In this document: positions 37,086-46,943 of the stretch, in pieces | How the letters are laid out: the number at the start of each line of letters is the position of its first letter | How positions within the stretch are numbered: the stretch's first letter is position 1 | Source of the DNA: an uncultured Parabacteroides sp. | GTDB taxonomy: Bacteria; Bacteroidota; Bacteroidia; Bacteroidales; Tannerellaceae | Assembly: GCA_900541965.1 (NCBI GenBank) | Contig: UQLN01000010.1 | Location: 36,430 to 100,429 of the forward strand | DNA: 64,000 nucleotides | Reading direction: 5' to 3' | The notes under the pieces: generated by a model | Seen by the model: only the letters and a program-made list of their open reading frames with translations | Databases searched by the model: none | Told to the model about the DNA's origin: nothing | Made by a program: the position numbers and the translations under genes

Positions 37086-38624
37086 TTATTTTGGTTTCAG
37101 TGTGATAAAAGGGATCAGCATTTCCTCCATAGAAATGCCGCCATGCTGAAAGGTATCCCTATAATAAGACACATAGTGGCGATAATTATTAGGATAAGCA
37201 AAAAAGTCGCTGTTCATTGTAAATATATATTTGCTACTCAGGTTGGGAGAAGGTAGCCCCACTTTATCAGGATGGGGAATTTCAAATACGTCTTTCGGGT
37301 TGTAATCCATGTTCTTGCCAACTTTATAACGTAGATTGGCGTTTGTGTTTTTATCCCCCATTACTTTTAAGGGACTGTCTACACGTATCATTCCATGGTC
37401 TGTTGTTATAATTACTTTATATCCGTTAAGTGCAATATACCTGAACAACTCCATTGTTCCCGAATACTGGAACCAAGTACGTGTAAGGCTCCGGAAAGCA
37501 GCTTCTGTATTTGACAGTTCACGTACTATCTTATTCTCAACACAGGAATGTGAAAGTTCATCCATAAAATTAAGCACCACAACATTCAGTTGCTTCTGAA
37601 AAAAAGGAGAAAGCGTATTCAATAATTTATCTCCACAAAATGTATCACATACTTTATTATAAGAGAAGCTATATTGTTTACTGAATCTTTTTATCTGTGT
37701 ACGAATCAAACATTCTTCATCCGAATTTTTACTTTTATCAAAAGTTTCATCTTTCCAAAATGCCGGAAATATCTTTTCTATTTGTAGAGGCAACAGCCCG
37801 GAAAACATTGAATTTCTAGCATATTGGGTTACTGTAGGAAGAATACTATAATAGATATTTTCATCAAAAAAGAAATATTCTTTCAACAAATCTTTTATAA
37901 TTGTCCACTGGTCCAAACGGAAATTATCGATCAAGATAAAAAACAATTTTTCTTCTTTATCAAGTAGTGGAAAGACTTTCTTTTTAAATAAATCCGGACT
38001 CATCAACGGACGGCATTCCGGATTTTGTATCCAGTCGATATAATTTTTCTTTATGAATTTACTGAATGCATAATTGGCCTCCCGCTTTTGCTCATGAAGC
38101 AGATCGGTCATTGTTACACTACTATTTTCCAGTCTTAATTCCCAATATACCAACTTTCTATAAATCTCAATCCAATTATCAGGAGTGACCGAATCACCGA
38201 TCAGCATACTGATACGGCTAAACTCCCTTTGATAATTTATTTCAACTTTCTCTGAAACAATTTCATGGCAATGTACATTCTTCTTGATAGATAATAATAT
38301 TTGATAAGGATTTACCGGTTTAATCAGAAAATCAGCGACCTCGTTCCCTATAGCATCTTCCATTATACTTTCTTCTTCGCTTCCGGTAATCAGAACAACC
38401 GGAATTCTTAAATCCATTTCCTTTATCTGGATTAAGGTATGTCCTGACATATTTTCATCCAGAAAAACAATATCAAACGTATGATTTTTAAAACGATTAA
38501 CCGCATCACACCCACTGGAAACAGAAGTCACCTCATAACCTTTCTTTTGCAGAAAAAGAATATGAGATTTTAATAAATCAATCTTATCATCAGCCCAGAG
38601 TATTTTATTGTTTTTTATAGTCAT
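37086..38624 (-). CDS. porX: PorX-type response regulator with PglZ phosphatase-like domain
   Basis: This 512-aa protein has an N-terminal receiver domain (phospho-acceptor D56 in IVFLDENMSG, conserved K102 in LIKPVNP), a helical linker, and a C-terminal PglZ/alkaline-phosphatase-superfamily domain. The PglZ part shows LIDNFRLDQW (D233), LPTVTQYARN (T264/T266 as candidate nucleophile) and TTDHGMIRVD. This architecture is that of PorX, which with kinase PorY and sigma factor SigP controls the type IX secretion system in Porphyromonas and relatives. PorY and SigP are not in this window. A GldN/PorN-like gene at 62812-63681 is a possible target pathway member. Confidence 0.92.
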   Translation of the reverse strand: MTIKNNKILWADDKIDLLKSHILFLQKKGYEVTSVSSGCDAVNRFKNHTFDIVFLDENMSGHTLIQIKEMDLRIPVVLITGSEEESIMEDAIGNEVADFLIKPVNPYQILLSIKKNVHCHEIVSEKVEINYQREFSRISMLIGDSVTPDNWIEIYRKLVYWELRLENSSVTMTDLLHEQKREANYAFSKFIKKNYIDWIQNPECRPLMSPDLFKKKVFPLLDKEEKLFFILIDNFRLDQWTIIKDLLKEYFFFDENIYYSILPTVTQYARNSMFSGLLPLQIEKIFPAFWKDETFDKSKNSDEECLIRTQIKRFSKQYSFSYNKVCDTFCGDKLLNTLSPFFQKQLNVVVLNFMDELSHSCVENKIVRELSNTEAAFRSLTRTWFQYSGTMELFRYIALNGYKVIITTDHGMIRVDSPLKVMGDKNTNANLRYKVGKNMDYNPKDVFEIPHPDKVGLPSPNLSSKYIFTMNSDFFAYPNNYRHYVSYYRDTFQHGGISMEEMLIPFITLKPK

Positions 38625-38706
38625 AAGCGTTTAATCCCGATAAATATAATCGGAATAATTCGTATTATGCTAAAATATGCAATAAAATTATAACAAGATA
38701 ATTTAT

Positions 38707-39720
38707 TTATGGATTATCAGAGGATAAAATACGTTCTATTGCGGTGTCTATTAAAGGGTCTTTACCATCAATAATATCCTGCTGGGTCATCTCTACTTTA
38801 ATCTTTGGTTCTATGCCGAATTCCGTATGTTCCTTATTCACATCCAACACCGGACAGGCAGAAAAACGAATACTCCATCCATTTGGAAGTTCCGAACTGA
38901 AAGGTAAGCCGCTTCCTCCTCCTGTCCGGTCTCCTAAAAGAGTTACCTGAGGTAATAGCCGCATTACATTCGCGAAGTCGTTTGTTGCACTATATGAATG
39001 ACGGTTTGTTATGACAATAACCGGAAGATACCAGCATAAACGTTCCGAAGGAGAAAGATACACCGGATAAGGCTCCGTAAAGTCATTATGCCCGTTACCC
39101 TTTTTATATTGTGTATAGCCTGTCAATATTTTCTCTTTCAGGAATCGCGATGCAATACGATCGGCATAACTCATCGAGCCACCACCGTTCTCACGTACAT
39201 CAAATATAAGTCCTTTGCAATCTTTAAAGTATAAAAACATATAATCCAGATTACTCTCTCCTACTCCACTGGAGAAGCTACTGTAATAGACATATCCGAC
39301 CTGGTCGTTTGCCATACGCTTATACTTCAGGCCTCCGGCTATTTTATAGTCGGTACCCATATATTTATCGTGAACTTCCTTATTATAATTGCGGGGAAAA
39401 TCTTCATACCATGCCCAATAGCGTGACATATCAAAAGAAGAAATCAAATTGGTATGACCATCCTTCAACTCCGCCAGCATTTCCCCCAAAACATTAAATA
39501 AATCATATTGATTCATCGTATCCTTTATCTGGATACTATAACGGTCATAAACATCATTCCAATCAACATCCTTATACTCAAAAAAGCAATAATTTTCATC
39601 CATTATCCGCCAAAGAGCCTCGAAATTATCACGGGGTGATGAATTATAATCCGTCGCTTTTTCGCAACCGGAAAACAACAAGCCCAGGAACATTAAACAA
39701 TATGTAAAACGTAACTTCAT
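38707..39720 (-). CDS. S41-family peptidase lipoprotein
   Basis: This 337-aa protein starts at the ATG at 39720, which opens a lipoprotein signal (KLRFTYCLMFLGLLFSGC); the in-frame TTG at 39735 is not needed. The S41 catalytic half contains GLIFDVRENGGGSMSYADRIASRF and ITNRHSYSATNDFANVMRLLPQVTLLGDRTGGGSGLP. The serine in HSYSATND is the likely nucleophile; the dyad lysine of CtpA (FGKG) is replaced by a TGGGSG loop, so it belongs to the tricorn/other S41 branch. It lies 11 nt downstream of a DUF3316-like gene. Confidence 0.85.
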   Translation of the reverse strand: MKLRFTYCLMFLGLLFSGCEKATDYNSSPRDNFEALWRIMDENYCFFEYKDVDWNDVYDRYSIQIKDTMNQYDLFNVLGEMLAELKDGHTNLISSFDMSRYWAWYEDFPRNYNKEVHDKYMGTDYKIAGGLKYKRMANDQVGYVYYSSFSSGVGESNLDYMFLYFKDCKGLIFDVRENGGGSMSYADRIASRFLKEKILTGYTQYKKGNGHNDFTEPYPVYLSPSERLCWYLPVIVITNRHSYSATNDFANVMRLLPQVTLLGDRTGGGSGLPFSSELPNGWSIRFSACPVLDVNKEHTEFGIEPKIKVEMTQQDIIDGKDPLIDTAIERILSSDNP

Positions 39721-39731
39721 ATGTACAGGTA

Positions 39732-40595
39732 TCAATAAAATGCACTACTATATTTATCCGTATTCTTCAGACGTTTACCGCCGAAAGCAACAAATTCTTT
39801 TACAAGACCTATCATAAAGGCATTGGATATCACATGGGTTTTGATGCCATTCACATGTGCACGGTACATACTGTTCATATAACCGGCACGCACGGTAAAA
39901 TTAGCGACAGGTATATCAAGGGTAAAATAGTTTTTCATAACAAATTTGTTATGGAAAGAGCTGAACCGTATAATGCCACCCGTATCCCCCTGGCTCAGAA
40001 AATAATAAGGTTGTCCTTTATTAATAGAGAATAACATTCCGGCAAAAGGCATGTCCACCTGGTAACGCAACGTAAGCGGGAAATTCTTTATCTTAAAATT
40101 ATAGATCGCCATAGCAGACAAGCTCAGGTCCAAATCTCCTTTACCGGATACCGGATTGTTGCTGTTACGGGTATTATATATAAAGCCTCCGGAAATACCT
40201 GCAGACGCTCCAGCCAACACTTTCAACCCCTTTACCGGCAAATTGTCAAAGCGATAATGATAACCGAGGGTATAATTCACAAAACCGGCATATTCATTGG
40301 CTGTCTTCGCTCCGTTATGTGTAGAACCGAACTCCACATTCACGATTTGTTGCCGGGAGATTTTATAATCGGCCAGCCGGGTCACTTTCATACGTTCATT
40401 CATCACACGTACCATCCAACCGGTATAGTTTATATCTGTACTGGGCGACAGGTATGTATCTCTCAGGTTGTAACCGCCAACCCCGATCATTGTACTTTCA
40501 TTGGTAGACCATGGTATCTCTTTTTCGTCCGACTGTGCATAAACAGGCAGAGCCAAACTCCAGAAGAGTATTATCAGGCAAAGGGGATTTTTCAT
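39732..40595 (-). CDS. DUF3316-like secreted beta-strand-rich protein
   Basis: This 287-aa protein has a signal peptide (CLIILFWSLALPVYAQ) and alternating hydrophobic strands suggestive of an outer-membrane beta-barrel (VNYTLGYHYRF, LTLRYQVDMPFAGMLFS, FTLDIPVANFTVRAGY). It resembles the DUF3316 family of Bacteroidota. Its start is 3 nt from the parC stop and it is followed by the S41 lipoprotein gene, so parC, this gene and the peptidase may be one unit. Function is not known. Confidence 0.72.
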   Translation of the reverse strand: MKNPLCLIILFWSLALPVYAQSDEKEIPWSTNESTMIGVGGYNLRDTYLSPSTDINYTGWMVRVMNERMKVTRLADYKISRQQIVNVEFGSTHNGAKTANEYAGFVNYTLGYHYRFDNLPVKGLKVLAGASAGISGGFIYNTRNSNNPVSGKGDLDLSLSAMAIYNFKIKNFPLTLRYQVDMPFAGMLFSINKGQPYYFLSQGDTGGIIRFSSFHNKFVMKNYFTLDIPVANFTVRAGYMNSMYRAHVNGIKTHVISNAFMIGLVKEFVAFGGKRLKNTDKYSSAFY

Positions 40596-40598
40596 AAG

Positions 40599-43313
40599 CT
40601 ATTCATCAAAAAGTTTCATTTGTCCTGTGATTTCATCCAGTATATCCGAATCGCTTTTATCTGGCTCCTCGTCCTCATCTTCATCTTCTTTATTTCCTTC
40701 CACCGCAGGCTGTGCCGCCGGGGCAAAACGGACCGGCTCTAGTTCATTGATTGTTTCTATATCAAAAGTGGAGAGACGTTTTCCTCTCGCTTTAAATCCT
40801 TTCACTCCAATAAACTCTTCCGCATCTATCACAAGCGGTTCACGAAAAGCATCATGCCCGCCGAATACGACTTCCATACGCGGATATGCTTCATCCGTCA
40901 GAATCATCAAACGGCTTTTGGGATTTTCACCAAGGAAATTTTGTTTCTTATTACCCGCATCCAACTGGAAACGTTTCAGATAGAAATATTTCTGGTCTGC
41001 ATCATAAAGAGCAGCAGTCCAAACCTTATTCGAATTATATTTTTCTATTATCAGAATATTGGTTTCGTAATGATTACTCAAATCAAAGTTCGTTGTATAG
41101 AAATCTCCATTTTGGAGAATTACAAGAATCTGGTCATCACTTTGGAATTCACCAAGTTCTTCCCCACGTCCATCATAATTCAGGCGTAATATATCCCGGT
41201 CAAACCAAACCATACGTCCACCCAAAGTAGAACTACCCTTCTGCTTCAGACTGATTTTATGTACCTCCGCCTTCGTAAGGATATTTCCCATAGAGCCACG
41301 GCCTTTGATAACAATATCACTGAAATCCTTTTCAAATACCAGCAATTTCTGACGCGGGCGGGGCTTGAGGATTACTTTCACCGTTTCAGCTTCACCATTC
41401 TCATTTGCACTAAAGTATAAAATACGCGAACCTTCGGTCCCTTTCGTTACGGTATATTCCTTGTCACGCGTCACTCCTGTTACGGCAAAACGCTTTATAT
41501 AATTGAAACCGGCTTTACCATCCCGGTATATTACATTATAGATAGTACGGTTATCATTCCGTTTAAAGACATTCAGATACAGTATCTCTTTACCTACAAA
41601 CATCTTTTCGCAGACCTTCACCACCTTGTAAGTACCATTACGATAAAAAAGAATCACTTCATCTATATCCGAACAGTTACATACATATTCATCTTTCTTC
41701 AATCCGGTTCCGATAAAACCTTCGGCACGGTTGATATAAAGCTTTTCATTAGCCTCTACCACCTTGGTCGCTTCAATGGTATCAAAACTACGTATTTCGG
41801 TCACACGTGGATAATTCTTTCCATATTTTTCTTTCAACATCCGGAACCAGTTGATGGTATATTCCACAATATTTGCCAGATGGTTGTTTATGACCTCTAT
41901 TTCTTCTTTATAATGGGCGATTTGTTCATTGCTCTTATCCGAATTAAATTTAAGGATACGCCCCATCTTGATTTCCATCAATTTAAGGATATCTTCGCGG
42001 GTGACCTCACGGATAAACTGCGGTTTGAAAGGTGTTAAACGCAAATCGATATAGCCAATTGCCTCATCCATATTTTTTGCGTTTTCAAATTCTTTATCTT
42101 TATAAATCCGCTCTTCAATAAATATCTTTTCCAGGGAAGCGAAGAACAGCGCTTCTTCAATCTCGCTTTTCTGTATTTCTAATTCGGTACGAAGCAAATG
42201 CAATGTATCATCCACAGAATGTTTCAGCACATCACTTACCGTAAGGAAGTGAGGCTTGTTATCCATGATAACACAACAGTTAGGCGATATGCTTATTTCA
42301 CAATCCGTAAAGGCATATAAAGCATCTATCGTTTTATCGGATGAAACACCCGGAGCCAGATGTACCAATATCTCTACGTTACGCGCCGTATTATCGTCTA
42401 CCTTTTTTATCTTGATCTTACCTTTGTCGTTTGCTTTCAGTATCGACTCAATCAATGTAGAAGTCGTCTTTCCATAAGGAATTTCATTTATAACCAGCGT
42501 CTTGTTATCCAGCTTGGTTATCTTAGCACGCACTTTTACGGAGCCTCCTCGTTCACCGTCGTTATATTTGCCGACATCTATAAATCCCCCCGTCTGGAAA
42601 TCCGGATACAAAGTAAATTCTTCACCTTTCAGATAAGAAACGGAAGCGTCCAGCAACTCATTAAAATTATGCGGAAGTATTTTGGAAGCAAGACCAACGG
42701 CTATACCTTCAACCCCTTGAGCGAGCAAAAGAGGAAATTTAACCGGCAAGGTAACCGGCTCTTTATTACGTCCGTCATAAGATTGCTGCCAGGTTGTAGT
42801 TTTGGGATTAAACACTGTTTCCAACGCAAATTTAGAGAGACGAGCCTCGATATAACGAGGAGCTGCAGCACCGTCTCCGGTAAGGATATTCCCCCAGTTA
42901 CCCTGACAATCTATCAATAAATCCTTTTGCCCAAGCTGCACTAACGCATCTCCGATAGAAGCATCCCCATGAGGGTGAAACTGCATGGTATGCCCTACAA
43001 TATTGGCTACTTTATTATAACGGCCATCATCCAGCCGCTTCATCGAGTGCAGGATACGGCGCTGAACGGGCTTCAGCCCGTCATTGATATGTGGTACCGC
43101 ACGTTCCAGGATTACATAAGAAGCATAATCCAAAAACCAATTCTGGTACATGCCGGAAAGATGGTAAGATACACGGCTTTCTGACTTTCCGGGCACTTTA
43201 TAATCGGAATGCGTTCCCGCATCTGTTATTTCATTTTCATTATCAGGGGTTGGTTGCTCATCAGCCCCATTTAATTCGTTCTCATCCTGTTCAGTAATAT
43301 CTTCCGGTCTCAT
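40599..43313 (-). CDS. parC: DNA topoisomerase IV subunit A (ParC-type)
   Basis: This 904-aa DNA-breaking subunit pairs with the ParE-type subunit at 21086-22951. The catalytic region shows YHLSGMYQNWFLDYASYVILERAVPHINDGLKPVQRRILHSM, followed by NIVGHTMQFHPHGDASIGDALV and the active-site tyrosine in AAPRYIEARLSKFA. The C-terminal beta-pinwheel region extends from about 560 and ends in an acidic tail rich in D and E (EDEDEDEEPDKSDSD). Topoisomerase IV rather than gyrase is inferred from the partner; no gyrase subunit gene lies in the window. It is divergent from ilvA. Confidence 0.93.
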   Translation of the reverse strand: MRPEDITEQDENELNGADEQPTPDNENEITDAGTHSDYKVPGKSESRVSYHLSGMYQNWFLDYASYVILERAVPHINDGLKPVQRRILHSMKRLDDGRYNKVANIVGHTMQFHPHGDASIGDALVQLGQKDLLIDCQGNWGNILTGDGAAAPRYIEARLSKFALETVFNPKTTTWQQSYDGRNKEPVTLPVKFPLLLAQGVEGIAVGLASKILPHNFNELLDASVSYLKGEEFTLYPDFQTGGFIDVGKYNDGERGGSVKVRAKITKLDNKTLVINEIPYGKTTSTLIESILKANDKGKIKIKKVDDNTARNVEILVHLAPGVSSDKTIDALYAFTDCEISISPNCCVIMDNKPHFLTVSDVLKHSVDDTLHLLRTELEIQKSEIEEALFFASLEKIFIEERIYKDKEFENAKNMDEAIGYIDLRLTPFKPQFIREVTREDILKLMEIKMGRILKFNSDKSNEQIAHYKEEIEVINNHLANIVEYTINWFRMLKEKYGKNYPRVTEIRSFDTIEATKVVEANEKLYINRAEGFIGTGLKKDEYVCNCSDIDEVILFYRNGTYKVVKVCEKMFVGKEILYLNVFKRNDNRTIYNVIYRDGKAGFNYIKRFAVTGVTRDKEYTVTKGTEGSRILYFSANENGEAETVKVILKPRPRQKLLVFEKDFSDIVIKGRGSMGNILTKAEVHKISLKQKGSSTLGGRMVWFDRDILRLNYDGRGEELGEFQSDDQILVILQNGDFYTTNFDLSNHYETNILIIEKYNSNKVWTAALYDADQKYFYLKRFQLDAGNKKQNFLGENPKSRLMILTDEAYPRMEVVFGGHDAFREPLVIDAEEFIGVKGFKARGKRLSTFDIETINELEPVRFAPAAQPAVEGNKEDEDEDEEPDKSDSDILDEITGQMKLFDE

Positions 43314-43444
43314 ATGTTGCTTTATCCTGTTCTATTCCATTTATTACCATGCTTCCCGCATATGCTAATAGGGTGTAAATATACAAAAAATGCTGAAATA
43401 ATAAAAAGCCTGTCTTTTACTATCCTATTTTATAGCAGGTTTTA

Positions 43445-43452
43445 TACCTTTG
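43445..43452 (+). promoter_or_regulatory. -7 box of the threonine ammonia-lyase gene
   Basis: TACCTTTG matches TAnnTTTG and is followed by a 26-nt gap to the ATG at 43479. Confidence 0.5.
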
Positions 43453-43478
43453 CACGATTGTTTTAACAAAAAGAAAAA

Positions 43479-44678
43479 ATGCTTACTCTCGATAAGATTT
43501 ATCAAGCGTCATTCGCTTTAAAAAAAGTAATCCGTAATACGGACCTGGTCAGTGCTCCTCATATCAATCCTGCATGTGAAATTTATTTGAAACCTGAGAA
43601 CCTGCAAGAAACAGGCTCTTTCAAAGTCCGTGGAGCTTATTTCAAAATTTCCCAGCTTACAGAAAAAGAAAAATCGCATGGTGTCGTGGCTTGTTCTGCC
43701 GGTAATCATGCCCAGGGTGTCGCTCTGGCCGCCACAGCGGCAGGTATCAAATCATTGATTTGCTTACCGGATAATGCCCCTATCTCAAAAATAGAATCTA
43801 CCAAATGGTATGGTGCGGATGTGTGTCTTGTCGAAGGAGTATACGACGACGCTTATCAGAAAGCTCTCCAATTACGGGATGAAAAAGGATATACATTCGT
43901 CCATCCGTTCGATGATGAAGATGTCATAGCAGGTCAAGGAACAATCGGGCTCGAATTACTGGAGCAGTTACCAGATGTGGATGCCGTAATTGTTCCTATT
44001 GGAGGAGGTGGACTTATTTCCGGAGTTGCCTTTACCATAAAAAGCCTGAATCCTAAAGTCAAAATATACGGAGTACAAGCCAGCGGGGCCCCCAGTATGT
44101 TGACTTCCATCGAAAACAACAAAATTGAACGTATGGGATTTGTACGTACGATAGCTGACGGTATCGCTGTAAAAGAACCCGGAATCCATACCTTTGAATA
44201 TTGCAAAAAATATGTGGATGAAATTGTTACCGTATCGGATGATGAAATATCCACAGCAATTCTTGCCCTGATCGAACGGCATAAAATGATTGCCGAAGGA
44301 GCCGGTGCAGTAGCTGTTGCAGCAGCCATGTTCAACAAAGTTCCTATCAAGGGTAAAAAAGTAATCTGTCTGGTTTCCGGTGGCAACATCGATGTGACGA
44401 TCCTTTCCCGTGTTATCGGCAGAGGCTTGCAAAAGTCCGGACGTTCTTATTCAATGACAATCGAACTAGTTGATAAACCCGGACAATTACAGCATGTATC
44501 CGAAATCATCGCCAGTACCGGGGCAAACGTGGTGTCTGTCTTCCACGAACGGGTAAGCCACACTACGGACATCAATGGCTGTTACCTGCGCCTTGAGATG
44601 GAAACCCGCAACCAGAAGCATATCGAAGAAATACAATATGTATTGACTGCCGCAGGATACAAAATTATTCCGGGATAA
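43479..44678 (+). CDS. ilvA: Threonine ammonia-lyase with ACT domain
   Basis: This 399-aa PLP enzyme deaminates L-threonine to 2-oxobutanoate, the first step toward isoleucine. The PLP lysine is in ENLQETGSFKVRGAYFK, the phosphate-binding loop is VPIGGGGLISG, and CSAGNHAQGVALAA is also characteristic. The C-terminal 75 residues form an ACT domain (MTIELVDKPGQLQHVSEIIASTGANVVSVFHER), the shorter single-ACT form rather than the double-ACT E. coli IlvA. It may be feedback regulated by an amino acid; which one is not readable from sequence. Confidence 0.94.
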   Translation: MLTLDKIYQASFALKKVIRNTDLVSAPHINPACEIYLKPENLQETGSFKVRGAYFKISQLTEKEKSHGVVACSAGNHAQGVALAATAAGIKSLICLPDNAPISKIESTKWYGADVCLVEGVYDDAYQKALQLRDEKGYTFVHPFDDEDVIAGQGTIGLELLEQLPDVDAVIVPIGGGGLISGVAFTIKSLNPKVKIYGVQASGAPSMLTSIENNKIERMGFVRTIADGIAVKEPGIHTFEYCKKYVDEIVTVSDDEISTAILALIERHKMIAEGAGAVAVAAAMFNKVPIKGKKVICLVSGGNIDVTILSRVIGRGLQKSGRSYSMTIELVDKPGQLQHVSEIIASTGANVVSVFHERVSHTTDINGCYLRLEMETRNQKHIEEIQYVLTAAGYKIIPG

Positions 44679-44777
44679 AAATTCCGGAATTCCCAAACCT
44701 GATAGATAAGACCTTTTGCCTCATAAATACTATCAATACGGAATTGCTTATTTTTGACTTTATTAAAAAGCGATTCT

Positions 44778-45251
44778 ATGAAAATATTAATACTTTGTAC
44801 AGATAATAGTTGCCTCAGCCAAATGGCAGAAGGCTGGCTGCAATCTTTCGATAAAAGTTTGACTGTTTGTTCTGCCGGAACAAAACCGGCCGCTCAAACG
44901 AATCTGCTTGCTATCGAAACCATGGCTAAATCAGGAATAGACATCAGCATGAAACGCCCTAAACCTGTAGAACAGTACTTGGACGAACCCTGGGATTATG
45001 TTATAACCCTATGTAATACGGCTGATGAAAATTGTCCGGAGTTTACAGGAAAAGTACGTCATCGTCTCCACGTGGGAACTTATGATCCTTCACGAGCCAA
45101 AGGAACTCCCGAGTTTATTGCCAGTGAATTCAGACGAATCAGCATTCAACTCAAAAAGAAAATGTATGAATTTTATGCAGATGAAATATTAAATGGCGAT
45201 GGAGGTCCAACCTGTACTTGTGGAGCCAACCGGTTTTGCCGGTGTAACTGA
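44778..45251 (+). CDS. ArsC-like/low-molecular-weight phosphatase-fold protein lacking the P-loop arginine
   Basis: This 157-aa protein, starting at the ATG at 44778, is of the thioredoxin-type arsenate reductase/LMW tyrosine phosphatase family. The N-terminus MKILILCTDNSCLSQMAEGW aligns with the family's CTGNSCRSQMAEGW, but L13 stands where the catalytic P-loop arginine should be, and D replaces G. The redox cysteines (LCNTADENC) and the general-acid aspartate (YDPSRAKG) are kept. A short C-terminal extension is cysteine-rich (CTCGANRFCRC). It may be a non-canonical or inactive reductase or a binding protein. No ars operon lies beside it. Confidence 0.8.
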   Translation: MKILILCTDNSCLSQMAEGWLQSFDKSLTVCSAGTKPAAQTNLLAIETMAKSGIDISMKRPKPVEQYLDEPWDYVITLCNTADENCPEFTGKVRHRLHVGTYDPSRAKGTPEFIASEFRRISIQLKKKMYEFYADEILNGDGGPTCTCGANRFCRCN

Positions 45252-45272
45252 TACTTACCTCATATAAATACG

Positions 45273-45306
45273 GATGACGCAAAATGTTATTACCTTTTGC
45301 GTCATC
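45273..45306. terminator. Bidirectional hairpin between convergent genes
   Basis: A perfect 12-bp stem (GATGACGCAAAA / TTTTGCGTCATC) with a 10-nt loop lies between the ArsC-like gene and the convergent oxidoreductase gene. Confidence 0.75.
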
Positions 45307-45343
45307 ACTGGTTCAGTAATAAACTGAAATCACTATACCATCA

Positions 45344-46780
45344 CTAGATATTGTAATATTCTTCCCAACCTTTACGTGGCATCTCGCCAACCAACATCTG
45401 ATTTGCAAACGAATCATTTGTAATCTGTTTTAAATCGCGGTCGAAAACTAATTTACGGTTCAGTCGCTGGGCCAATACACCCAGACAGAATATCTGGCTT
45501 AACGGACCGGCGATAGAGAACGGAGAACGTGTCTTTTCCTTACCCTGACAAGCCAAAAGGAAGTTTGCATAATGGTTAGACGGACTTTTTTCATAATCCG
45601 GCAATGTCGGATTCATATCTTTAGCAATTTTATCTGGAATAACAGACAGCGTACTTCCATGGGAACCTCCTTTGAATGTCAGAGTCTTTGTATAGATTTC
45701 CTTTCCCGGATTCAGTTTCATCAATTGCAGTTTTCCTCCGGCTACTGTCGGAATATTCGGGTCTACATCCGAAGAACCATAATCTTCAGGCACAGGAGGT
45801 ATATTATCCAGTCCATCATACCAGGTCACATCTATGCCCGGCATATCCCCTCTTTTAGGAAAACGGAACAAGATTGTCGACGACATCGGATAAAAAAACG
45901 GATTATGGTCTTTCAAATACAACGGATTAATTTCCGTAGGCAATCCCATATCCAAGAATTGGTGAGCTGTATCCAGGATATGTGCGCCCCAGTCGCCCAA
46001 AGCTCCCATACCATATTCATACCAGCAACGCCATTGTCCCATATGATAATCATGATTATATTCACGGAACGGACGAACGCCCAACCAAGTATCCCAATCC
46101 AATGTTTCAGGAACCGGTTCGCCCATCGGCATATGTTTCATATTCGGATTCCACCCGTGCCAGCGACGCGGGGAGTTCATATGTGCTGTAATAGCAGTGA
46201 CATCTTTTATCAGACCGGCTTCCTTCCATGCCTTAAACTGGAAATAGTTTGCTTCCGAATGCCCCTGATTTCCCATTTGTGTAACGACTCCGAATTTCTT
46301 TTCCGCCTTCATCATCAATTCCACTTCCTGGAAAGTACGTGCCATTGGCTTTTCCACATAAACATGCTTGCCATGAGCCATCGCTTCAATCGTTATCGGG
46401 AAATGGGCATGGTCGGGGACTCCGACAGTTACGGCATCTATCTTATCTGCCATTTTATCAAACATCTGGCGGAAATCGTTGAATCTTGGAACTTTCGGAT
46501 ACATGGAAATCAATTTCTGTGTATGGGGAGCCCCCATGTCCACATCACAAAGCGCAACAATTTCACATAAACCTGTATTGATAAGTTCAAGAGCAATCTC
46601 GCCTCCACGGTTACCGATACCAATAAGCGCCAACCTTACTTTATCATTGGCACTAACGAAAGGGACACCCGGCATACCGGAAGCCTTCGATGGAATCCAG
46701 AAAGAAGGAACAGCCGTAGCTGCCGAAAGAACAAGTGCCCGCTTCAGGAACGAGCGACGCGAAATGTCATCTGATTTCAT
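45344..46780 (-). CDS. Tat-exported Gfo/Idh/MocA-family oxidoreductase
   Basis: This 478-aa NAD(P)-dependent sugar-oxidoreductase-fold protein starts at the ATG at 46780, which opens a Tat signal (SRRSFLKRALVLSAATAVPS); the ATG at 46861 would bury that signal. The Rossmann part shows LIGIGNRGGEIALELI, CDVDMG and GVPDHAHFPITIEAMAHGKHVYVEKPMART, where the EKP motif is the family's catalytic lysine region. Periplasmic members in gut Bacteroidota act in glycan breakdown. The substrate is not known. It is transcribed alone. Confidence 0.93.
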   Translation of the reverse strand: MKSDDISRRSFLKRALVLSAATAVPSFWIPSKASGMPGVPFVSANDKVRLALIGIGNRGGEIALELINTGLCEIVALCDVDMGAPHTQKLISMYPKVPRFNDFRQMFDKMADKIDAVTVGVPDHAHFPITIEAMAHGKHVYVEKPMARTFQEVELMMKAEKKFGVVTQMGNQGHSEANYFQFKAWKEAGLIKDVTAITAHMNSPRRWHGWNPNMKHMPMGEPVPETLDWDTWLGVRPFREYNHDYHMGQWRCWYEYGMGALGDWGAHILDTAHQFLDMGLPTEINPLYLKDHNPFFYPMSSTILFRFPKRGDMPGIDVTWYDGLDNIPPVPEDYGSSDVDPNIPTVAGGKLQLMKLNPGKEIYTKTLTFKGGSHGSTLSVIPDKIAKDMNPTLPDYEKSPSNHYANFLLACQGKEKTRSPFSIAGPLSQIFCLGVLAQRLNRKLVFDRDLKQITNDSFANQMLVGEMPRKGWEEYYNI

Positions 46781-46832
46781 GGTAGTATATATTAGATTAA
46801 TTATTTCTGTGTACGCAAACACAACGATTTGA

Positions 46833-46840
46833 CAAAAGTA
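46833..46840 (-). promoter_or_regulatory. -7 box of the Gfo/Idh/MocA gene
   Basis: The minus strand reads TACTTTTG, 52 nt before the ATG at 46780. It lies upstream of the palindrome array at 46944-46997 only by about 100 bp, so that array could act on this promoter. Confidence 0.45.
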
Positions 46841-46943
46841 AATATTATTCTGAAAAATCATCTAATTTACCCAAAAAGAGTTTCTAAAAAATTAGAATAC
46901 CACTTCAAAAGCAATCCTGAAAGAACATATCCTTATACCTTCT

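Noticed and set aside
45572..46570. A 332-codon open frame on the plus strand.
   Set aside because: It is antisense to the well-supported Gfo/Idh/MocA gene, has no start context or domain, and its composition follows the codon pattern of the real gene.
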